A stretch of 34,699 nucleotides of DNA from Bacteroidales bacterium. GTDB taxonomy: Bacteria; Bacteroidota; Bacteroidia; Bacteroidales; UBA932. Position numbers and translations under genes: made by a program. The notes beneath the pieces were generated by a model. That model was given only the letters and a program-made list of their open reading frames with translations. It ran no database searches and was not told the DNA's origin. Positions 29,554 through 34,699 of this stretch are shown piece after piece; within the stretch, counting starts at the first letter, position 1; the number at the start of each line of letters is the position of its first letter. Location of the stretch: contig JAILJO010000047.1 in assembly GCA_024694675.1 (NCBI GenBank), forward strand, positions 1 through 34,699, in the 5' to 3' direction.

Positions 29554-30476
29554 AGGAAAATCTTTTTTGCGGCGGCTTTCTTGGCGTCGTCGTCGGAGTG
29601 GGCGTAGATGTTCAGGGTGGTTTGCACGTCGCTGTGGCCAAGGAGCTCTGCGGTGGTGCGGATGTCAACCTTGGCTTGTAAGAGACGTGAGGCATAAGTG
29701 TGGCGCAGGCTATGGAATGACTTGTATGGGATACCTAACTTTTCACAGCGCGTCTTGAATTTACAGCGCATCGTCCGGGGCTCAACAAAGGGCGTGTCGT
29801 CCGTTGAACAAGCAGCGCTGATATACTCCTCGTCCGAAATCTTGTAGAGTTTCTGGTAATTCTTGAAATACTTGCCAAGCCATGACGGAATTGGGACGAT
29901 CCTCTCAGATGCTCCACATTTCGGAGGATTCACATAGAGGCTTGTCTTTCCCTTGCCATCATAGATTCGACCAACCGTCCTGCGAACGCTGATGCACCCT
30001 TTCTCAAAGTCAAAATCTCCATACTGAAGGCCGGAGAGCTCACCAATTCTCAACCCGGTTAATGCGCCAAGAGCAATAATCTTGTCAAAGTGTGACCCGG
30101 ATTCTTTGCAATACTCCACAAGAGTCTCCAGCTCCTTGTTCGTGTACTTCTCGCGCTCTTTCTGTGGCCTGCAAGATTTTGTAGGCCAGATGATCGTAAA
30201 GGAAAGCAGCGGCCTATCTTGGTCAAGGCTCCAAAGTTTGAGCATATTCTTGAGAACAACAATATGGTCCTGGATAGTGTGAACGCTGAGACCATCTGCA
30301 ACCTTTCCATCAACATACTTTTGCAAGGTGGAATTCTTCATATCGTCCATATCTACGTCTCGGAAAACCGGCTCCAGGTGAGCGTACCAATTCATAGCAT
30401 ACGCTGCCAGGCTTGTTTCCTTTACGAAGCCGCGCTTCTTTGCCTTGTAAGTAGGCCAATACTCTCCGAATGTCAT
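29550..30476 (-). CDS. Second tyrosine recombinase (XerC/D-like)
   Basis: A 308-aa protein with an N-terminal SAM-like domain (about 1-90) and a complete catalytic domain: Arg in ALTGLRIGELSGLQYGD, Lys-bearing hairpin, HSLRHTYASRLLQ box, LLGHSDVQTTLNIYAH with the nucleophile Tyr. Unlike the 409-aa integrase it retains the first Arg. It is translationally coupled to a methylase-like gene upstream and a 206-aa gene downstream, between TerS and TerL, far from the attP site. It may drive an inversion or mobilise this module; the target site is unknown. Confidence 0.9.
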   Translation of the reverse strand: MTFGEYWPTYKAKKRGFVKETSLAAYAMNWYAHLEPVFRDVDMDDMKNSTLQKYVDGKVADGLSVHTIQDHIVVLKNMLKLWSLDQDRPLLSFTIIWPTKSCRPQKEREKYTNKELETLVEYCKESGSHFDKIIALGALTGLRIGELSGLQYGDFDFEKGCISVRRTVGRIYDGKGKTSLYVNPPKCGASERIVPIPSWLGKYFKNYQKLYKISDEEYISAACSTDDTPFVEPRTMRCKFKTRCEKLGIPYKSFHSLRHTYASRLLQAKVDIRTTAELLGHSDVQTTLNIYAHSDDDAKKAAAKKIFL

Positions 30477-31024
30477 AGCGTAATGATTTTTGAGAAGCCG
30501 AGGCAGTCGTCCTTCTCGCTAACAAGTTGGTAAGTGGCTTTCTCCTTCTGCTCAAGGACGTCGCCGTGATGAACTATCCCCACAATCCCACGGATAGAGA
30601 GATTGAGTAGCAGGATGGGGATAGAGCGGTCAGATAGTTCCCAGCATTCGATGGGATTCTTGGAAGGGTAGAAGTCAAATGGAACGTGTGCCTGGGCCTT
30701 TCGCCACCAGTCGGCTATGAGCATAGAGCCGTTGCCGGCAGTGGGCTCATAGGTTGCTCCGTCCTTTACGCCGGTGATCCGTGAGGCAAGCCGCCCCAGG
30801 GAATTGGGCGTGAAGTCTTGCTTCTTCTCCTTCCGTTCCGAGAATTCTCCCTCGTACAGAGATTGGAACCAGTCGTGGGAGACATCGTGGTTGTTCAGCT
30901 CCAGCAGCTTGCGGTAGATGTCGTCCCGCTCCTGGCTGTTGCTCAATACTACCGGCATTATCGCTTCCGGTAGCAGCCGCATATCGGTCACTTTGAAAAT
31001 GCGGAAAAGGTCTTCTTTTGTCAT
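30473..31024 (-). CDS. N6-adenine methylase-like protein, short
   Basis: A 183-aa protein with SAM-binding motif I (TYEPTAGNGSMLIADWW, about residues 90-106) and the preceding QDFTPNSLGRLASRI typical of type I-like N6 methylases. The sequence ends soon after the GDVL motif and contains no NPPY/F catalytic motif. It is therefore either a truncated enzyme or a SAM-binding protein without methylase activity. Overlaps the recombinase start by 4 bp. Confidence 0.7.
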   Translation of the reverse strand: MTKEDLFRIFKVTDMRLLPEAIMPVVLSNSQERDDIYRKLLELNNHDVSHDWFQSLYEGEFSERKEKKQDFTPNSLGRLASRITGVKDGATYEPTAGNGSMLIADWWRKAQAHVPFDFYPSKNPIECWELSDRSIPILLLNLSIRGIVGIVHHGDVLEQKEKATYQLVSEKDDCLGFSKIITL

Positions 31025-31077
31025 TACTCCGCCTGTGTTAAAGGGCTAAAAATATTTTTCGGGGTGTAAATTCATGT

Positions 31078-31296
31078 TTACAGGTCTTTCAGCATCTTGT
31101 CTATTTCCATCTCGTACACGAAGATACCCCCCCCCATCCTTGTCTGGAATTCATGGAAGGATTCCAGGAGCTGACACTGTTCGGGCGTGGGGTTTGCCGG
31201 CAGTTTGGGGCGAGCCTCCAGGAGGCCGGATAGCTTCTTAATTCCGTCACGGAGCCGTATGATATCCGGCGCTATGAATACATTTTCGGTCTTCAT
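31078..31296 (-). CDS. Hypothetical protein, 72 aa
   Basis: A small helical protein (MKTENVFIAPDIIRLRDGIKKLSGLLEARP...). Nine consecutive G on the coding strand (C run at 31127-31135) encode Gly-Gly-Gly near residue 56, so a one-base slip would change the C-terminus. It lies after TerS and before the methylase-like gene. No family is recognised. Confidence 0.55.
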   Translation of the reverse strand: MKTENVFIAPDIIRLRDGIKKLSGLLEARPKLPANPTPEQCQLLESFHEFQTRMGGGIFVYEMEIDKMLKDL

Positions 31297-31331
31297 CGTT
31301 TTTCCTTACTTATTATTCTGTGTAACTCAAA

Positions 31332-31367
31332 AAATACATCGGGTTATTGATTTGGGTCTATGTATTT
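31332..31367. repeat. Inverted repeat between TerS and the recombinase module
   Basis: The arms AAATACAT (31332-31339) and ATGTATTT (31360-31367) are separated by 20 nt, in the 88-bp gap upstream of the 72-aa gene. On minus the second arm runs into a T stretch, so it could be a weak terminator after TerS, or a site linked to the adjoining recombinase module. Confidence 0.4.
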
Positions 31368-31384
31368 AAACATCAGCATGCCGT

Positions 31385-31927
31385 CTATTGTTCATCCACA
31401 CCCTCCCCATCGTCGGCCAGGATGGCAGCGAAGACGGCTTTTACCCCCGTGGCCTTCTTGGCATCGTCAAGCATCATTGCGGCCTTCAGGCGACTGCGGC
31501 TCACGGGATCGAAACCGAAGTTTCCACCAATCTTGAGGAGCCTGTCGGCTGCCTGATGCAACTGCTTCACCGCAGGGTTAGGGATAGCCATGGTTCCTTT
31601 CTTCGTCTCAACAACCAGATACATCCCATTATGCTTAATGTCTTCCTCGCACTTGATGAGGAGGTCCAGCTCGATGGCGTAGATGAGCAGCTGCTGGCAG
31701 AACGCCACGTCCAGCATTCCCTGGGCCGCCACCTTTCGGCACGTGGCCCAGTAGATCTTCCGGGCGCGCTCCGTGGCCCCCTGCAGCCCCGACACCTGGC
31801 ACAGCTCGTGCACCTTCTCCACGGGGATGGGCTCGCCGATGGTGGACGACGGCCGCTCACGGTCTTTGCGGAGCGTGTCCCTGAGCGCCAGCGTCTCGCG
31901 CGGCAGTGGTTTTCGTCCGCGGGTCAT
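31385..31927 (-). CDS. terS: Terminase small subunit (P27 family)
   Basis: A start at MTRGRKPLPRETLALRD gives 180 aa; the longer track start lies in the upstream gene. The basic N-terminus, helical core and P27-family C-terminal signature (AADRLLKIGGNFGFDPVSRSRL) are present. It recognises phage DNA for packaging with TerL. Here TerS and TerL are separated by about 2.5 kb of recombinase-module genes, whereas they are usually adjacent. Confidence 0.88.
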   Translation of the reverse strand: MTRGRKPLPRETLALRDTLRKDRERPSSTIGEPIPVEKVHELCQVSGLQGATERARKIYWATCRKVAAQGMLDVAFCQQLLIYAIELDLLIKCEEDIKHNGMYLVVETKKGTMAIPNPAVKQLHQAADRLLKIGGNFGFDPVSRSRLKAAMMLDDAKKATGVKAVFAAILADDGEGVDEQ

Positions 31928-31928
31928 A

Positions 31929-32429
31929 TCAATACCGGAATGAGGTGAAGTGAATAATGGCAAGCGGCCTGTCATACACCGTGTCCTTTGCGTGACCTTT
32001 GAACCACTCCTGCCATTCCTCAAGCGTCAGGCCGTCATTCTTTGCCAGCTCCTCTTTACTACCACACTCGCCGTCCATATACCAGCCCTCGATGACCGGC
32101 ACCTGTCTGTCACCACACCAGCCGAAGTTGAGCTTCTGGATGCCCACTCCGTCCTTGCGGCCAAGGCGCATTATCTCCACCGTCTTGGAGCGATACGGCT
32201 TGCCGGTCCACTGACGCAGGCAGATTTCAGCCTCACCAGCCTCCACCTTTGCGATGCGGTCACGCCACAGGTCGTAATTCTCGCGGATGGTGTGGATCTT
32301 CGGTGTCATCCCTTCATAAATGGCGGGGTACTTTGCCGCGATTACTTTCATACTGAAGAGCGTTGAACCGCCACTTCGTGAATGCGTCGCCGGGAATACC
32401 TTTGACAGCATGATGTTGTAGGTCTTCAT
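31929..32429 (-). CDS. Hypothetical phage protein, 166 aa (possible ASCH/PUA-like)
   Basis: A start at MKTYNIMLSKVFPATH. The phrases PKIHTIRENYDLWRDRIAKVEAGEAEICLRQW and PYRSKTVEIMRL resemble ASCH-like RNA/base-binding folds found in many phage accessory proteins (the K-HTIR motif). It lies directly before TerS. Function is uncertain. Confidence 0.65.
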   Translation of the reverse strand: MKTYNIMLSKVFPATHSRSGGSTLFSMKVIAAKYPAIYEGMTPKIHTIRENYDLWRDRIAKVEAGEAEICLRQWTGKPYRSKTVEIMRLGRKDGVGIQKLNFGWCGDRQVPVIEGWYMDGECGSKEELAKNDGLTLEEWQEWFKGHAKDTVYDRPLAIIHFTSFRY

Positions 32430-32430
32430 A

Positions 32431-32562
32431 TCAGTCCTCCTTGTCCTTTTTGTTCTTTCCAATGTTCACGCTCAGCAGCGGCACGCTGAATATCACGGCC
32501 AGGTAGAAAAGCCCGCCCAGCCAATGCCAGAAGTTGCCAAAGAAGAATTCAACGATTTCCAT
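32431..32562 (-). CDS. 43-aa single-span membrane peptide
   Basis: Not in the ORF track. MEIVEFFFGNFWHWLGG... contains one hydrophobic span (about residues 12-32) and a basic/acidic tail (KNKKDKED). Its start shares a base with the stop of the 146-aa gene (TAATG) and it ends 1 bp before the next start. The tight spacing supports it as a gene. Confidence 0.6.
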   Translation of the reverse strand: MEIVEFFFGNFWHWLGGLFYLAVIFSVPLLSVNIGKNKKDKED

Positions 32563-33002
32563 TACTGTTCCTCCACTTTCTTTCCGTACATCTCCAGCCA
32601 CTTATGCTCCTTGATGTCGTACTCTCCAATCCAGGTGCAGGTCTTGGAATGTGGCATCTCAAAGAACTTGTCAACGAAAGCGTCCCAAGCCTCCTGGGCC
32701 TCCTTGCGGTTGTTGATTTGGACTTCCGCATCGTCGTCAATGTTGTGCTCGAGGTAGAAGGAATCCGTCATCTGATCCGTAATGCTATCCAGCGAGGGCG
32801 CAAAGTCCTTGGGCACTATGGAATGGGAAATGCCAATGAAGATGACTTGCGGGTATTCGTCAGAGCAGTCATCCCAGTAGTCGCCGTCCGGATCCTTGTA
32901 GCAGGCGTCGGCGAATGCAATCAGTTCTTCAATGGTGTCAAAGTCTTCGGCACCACAACGCTGTCGGTCTGTACCAAAGCAGTACACGGGTTTTTCGTTC
33001 AT
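32562..33002 (-). CDS. Hypothetical acidic protein, 146 aa
   Basis: A strongly acidic soluble protein (PDGDYWDDCSDEYP, HNIDDDAEVQ), with no known motif. The acidic, small, single-domain look is common among phage inhibitors or DNA mimics, but nothing specific supports that. First gene after the GC-rich gap at 33003-33196. Confidence 0.6.
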   Translation of the reverse strand: MNEKPVYCFGTDRQRCGAEDFDTIEELIAFADACYKDPDGDYWDDCSDEYPQVIFIGISHSIVPKDFAPSLDSITDQMTDSFYLEHNIDDDAEVQINNRKEAQEAWDAFVDKFFEMPHSKTCTWIGEYDIKEHKWLEMYGKKVEEQ

Positions 33003-33196
33003 ATCGGCAAAAACAGTTGTTAAATTCTACTTAAAACGTGAGGGAAACCACGGGCTCTGGCCGCGCGCCCGCGCGCCTTGCCCCGGCCAGGGCGTCCCCA
33101 AAACCGCCCAATTTCGACAGCGCGCCTTCGAGAGCGGGGGAGTGGTCTTGGAAGGCAACCCCTTTTGTCCATGACCCCCCTATGGGGGTATGTGAG
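33003..33196. other. GC-rich intergenic region
   Basis: A 194-bp gap without a convincing gene. The part from about 33045 to 33150 is very GC-rich (runs such as GGCCGCGCGCCCGCGCGCC). A palindromic element ACCCCC-CTAT-GGGGGT lies at 33174-33189. It is near an HNH endonuclease gene and upstream of TerS, so a cos or pac site is conceivable. Confidence 0.4.
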
Positions 33197-33925
33197 CTAC
33201 CGGTAGTGATTCTCTGCATAGTATTGAAGGTTTTGCTCCTTGGTACACCAGCGCAGGTTATCCACACGGTTGTCATATCTATCCTCGTTGATGTGATCCA
33301 CTTCGGGAAGGTCGTAAGGGTTAGGAATGAATAGTTCTGCGATGATCCTATGCAGTCTATACTTTTTTCCTCTGTAGTTCACCTTGATGTACTTACCATC
33401 AACGGATGGTGTGATAATACTACGGAGCCAGTATGAGTACACGCGGCCAAGGTTAGAGAAGGCGTGGCCGGGGAATTGTCTGTGGTTCTTCCAGACTTCG
33501 CCGGGTAGCGTTGGGATGTCGTGGTTGAATACAATCTCTCGCATCCGTCTGCCGTCCACGTGGTGGCCGTTGCCGTCCTCCACGATGCGGACGATCTTGT
33601 GCAGCGCCTTGCTCCATACGCGGCCAAGGTTACTGACCAGATATTTTCCATACTCGCGGAACTCCTCTCCTTCCATCGGCTCAGGCATCGGCACCGGCTT
33701 GGGTGCTTTGACGTACAGCTCCGGGAAGGCCAGCTTGTGCAGAGCAATCATGCTGCGCCACGAGCGCTGGGTCCTCGACTTGGCAAGGCGCACCTGCAGT
33801 AATCCCCAGGCGTTGGCGTAAGGTGTGAGCTCCTTGCCGGTGCTCACCTTCCGCACCATCGCGCCGGGGTTGCTAACCTCGTACTCCGGCCAATCAGGTA
33901 TGATTCTCCATTCAATCATTCTCAT
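33197..33925 (-). CDS. NUMOD4/HNH homing-type endonuclease
   Basis: A 242-aa protein with three NUMOD4-like DNA-binding repeats (EYEVSNPGAMVR, about 15-26; KYLVSNLGRVWS, about 93-104; HAFSNLGRVYS, about 153-163). A C-terminal HNH nuclease domain reads LHRIIAELFIPNP then EVDHINEDRYDNRVDNLRW. NUMOD4/HNH proteins are typical free-standing phage homing endonucleases. Its first 35 codons lie in the 137-bp repeat shared with the left window edge. MIEWRII two codons in is an alternative start. Confidence 0.9.
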   Translation of the reverse strand: MRMIEWRIIPDWPEYEVSNPGAMVRKVSTGKELTPYANAWGLLQVRLAKSRTQRSWRSMIALHKLAFPELYVKAPKPVPMPEPMEGEEFREYGKYLVSNLGRVWSKALHKIVRIVEDGNGHHVDGRRMREIVFNHDIPTLPGEVWKNHRQFPGHAFSNLGRVYSYWLRSIITPSVDGKYIKVNYRGKKYRLHRIIAELFIPNPYDLPEVDHINEDRYDNRVDNLRWCTKEQNLQYYAENHYR

Positions 33926-33955
33926 TCACATTAACATTATCATTAGGGGTTGTTT
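33819..33955. repeat. 137-bp exact direct repeat, right copy
   Basis: Identical to bases 1-137. Here the repeat continues into a complete NUMOD4/HNH gene on one side and membrane-protein gene B on the other. The AGGGGTTGTTT unit occurs once perfectly and once with a T for A, against three perfect copies at the left. Confidence 0.95.
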
Positions 33956-34185
33956 TGGGGTTGTTTCTTTGCCCCCTCCGGGCGTGTACTGCCAGCAGTA
34001 GCGCTGCTTTTGCGGCTAGAGGTCCTCGTCCCGTGCTGCAGGGAGCGAAGATGCCTTATAGTTTCATCAGCAGCCTGAAGCTCTGACTTTAAGAATGAGT
34101 TTTCCTTGTTAACCTTCAGCAGTTCTGAAACAAGGAGAGTCACTAGCATGACTAGGACTACGGTTACGAAGATTAAAGCTTTCAT
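33943..34185 (-). CDS. Small membrane protein with coiled coil (copy B)
   Basis: An 80-aa paralogue of the 72-aa protein at 136-354: one N-terminal transmembrane segment (about 4-22), a short coiled coil (KVNKENSFLKSELQAADETIRHL), a basic Ser/Thr-rich stretch, and the C-terminus QPQNNP. It lies 4 bp after HNH gene B and 17 bp before the NUMOD4/HNH gene. Function unknown. Confidence 0.65.
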   Translation of the reverse strand: MKALIFVTVVLVMLVTLLVSELLKVNKENSFLKSELQAADETIRHLRSLQHGTRTSSRKSSATAGSTRPEGAKKQPQNNP

Positions 34186-34189
34186 ATTG

Positions 34190-34519
34190 TTATTTGTTTT
34201 TGGTGTGTGTCTTACGCCACTCTTTGATTACTCTCTTGTCCCTGTTTCCTTTTTCCACGTTACATTCAGCGCAAAGTGATTGCAGGTTCTTTGTATCGTA
34301 GAAGTCTTTACATACAGGATAGGGAATGATATGGTCAACTACTTCCGCCGCCTTGATGATTCCACGACGCCGGCACTCTTCGCATAGAGGATGCTGCGCT
34401 CTGAATACTCTTGAGAGTCTTGTCCACCTGTACGAATGGTACGGGGAAGCGGATCTATCTCTCTGGTAAGAGCCATCATGCTTATCCACTCTACTCTCAG
34501 AATCCCAGGCTAATCGCAT
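34190..34519 (-). CDS. HNH endonuclease (copy B)
   Basis: A start at MRLAWDSESR gives 109 aa, matching the start of copy A. It has the CEEC cysteine pair, VVDHIIPYPVC, NLQSLCAECNVEKGN: an HNH nuclease with four zinc-binding cysteines, more complete than copy A, where the second CxxC pair reads CSRH. The first 23 bp overlap the gene that runs off the right edge. Confidence 0.88.
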   Translation of the reverse strand: MRLAWDSESRVDKHDGSYQRDRSASPYHSYRWTRLSRVFRAQHPLCEECRRRGIIKAAEVVDHIIPYPVCKDFYDTKNLQSLCAECNVEKGNRDKRVIKEWRKTHTKNK

Positions 34520-34699
34520 CTTTATCTCCCGTATATGGTTTGACCTCTGAAAGCATAACAGTCTTAAAGTCATTCCTGGAAAGCCTAAGGGTAACTGCCT
34601 TTCCATTGGAGCTGTAAGTAATAACCACCGCCGGCTTTCCTTTGTACATTACAATCTCTTTCCCATTCTCGCCGCTGACTTCCTTCGGACATTGTTCCA
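34497..34699 (-). CDS. Partial hypothetical protein (runs off right edge)
   Basis: The minus-strand frame is open from the window end to a TGA at 34497, giving about 66 C-terminal residues (KEIVMYKGKPAVVITYSS ... SLGF). It looks beta-rich and soluble. Its end overlaps the start of HNH gene B by 23 bp. No counterpart is found upstream of HNH gene A. Family not recognised. Confidence 0.55.
   Translation of the reverse strand, partial: EQCPKEVSGENGKEIVMYKGKPAVVITYSSNGKAVTLRLSRNDFKTVMLSEVKPYTGDKDAISLGF

Noticed and set aside
33031-33276. 81-aa ORF across the GC-rich gap
   Set aside because: It overlaps the end of the NUMOD4/HNH gene in another frame and is driven by high GC content.

Overview
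The window looks like an almost complete temperate siphophage (Caudoviricetes, HK97-type capsid) of a Bacteroidales host. Pointers to the host are the divergent early promoters, which match the Bacteroidales consensus (TTG, about 18-20 bp, TAnnTTTG); the 409-aa Bacteroidetes-type phage integrase; early proteins and a tail-tip protein of the kind seen in Bacteroidales prophages; and a C-type-lectin diversity-generating retroelement (DGR) cassette. Nearly all genes read on the minus strand, many joined by ATGA or TAATG overlaps. Only the repressor, a HIRAN protein and the integrase read on plus.

Layout in transcription order (minus strand, wrapping round the ends as if the genome were circular). 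Early promoter at about 4.70 kb; early genes 4665-2988 (74-aa protein, excisionase-like HTH, small membrane and Cys-rich proteins, and a DGR-diversified 152-aa protein). Winged-helix replication-type genes 2741-1401. HNH / small coiled-coil membrane protein module at the left edge, with a second version at the right edge (34.7-33.2 kb) that shares an exact 137-bp repeat. Small genes and TerS (33.0-31.4 kb). A coupled module of methylase-like protein, second tyrosine recombinase and unknown protein (31.0-28.9 kb). TerL, portal, protease, major capsid, connectors (28.9-22.0 kb). Two tandem tail-tube paralogues, frameshifted tail assembly chaperones, tape measure, tail tip (22.0-16.1 kb). Lysis genes including a candidate unimolecular spanin (15.9-14.4 kb). 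Ala-rich fibre protein (14.4-12.7 kb). DGR: 886-aa variable tail protein, 54-aa ORF, Avd, template repeat (TR), reverse transcriptase (12.6-7.8 kb). A 120-aa gene and a terminator at about 7.3 kb close the late region.

The plus-strand lysogeny block (4764-7274) contains an attP-like site: the 3' part of a tRNA-Ser(GGA) gene flanked by short direct repeats, next to the integrase. Because phage genes lie on both sides of it, the sequence looks like the circular or replicating form, or a circularly permuted contig, rather than an integrated prophage.

The central finding is a DGR with two targets. TR (8977-9158) aligns with VR1 at the end of the 886-aa tail protein (182 bp, 20 substitutions) and with VR2 at the end of the 152-aa early-region protein (107 bp, 16 substitutions). 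Every substitution is at a template adenine on the coding strand. Both VRs are followed by the same 49-bp flank carrying a 10-bp-stem hairpin that TR lacks. The second target sits among early genes, far from the tail genes, and has no visible signal peptide. Other points of interest are a possible short plus-strand RNA made of three tandem hairpins (15974-16081), a branched terminator-like RNA after the first early gene (4358-4427), a membrane-anchored HIRAN protein, and a -1 frameshift site in the tail chaperones. All comparisons were made by eye from the sequence; no database search was run.
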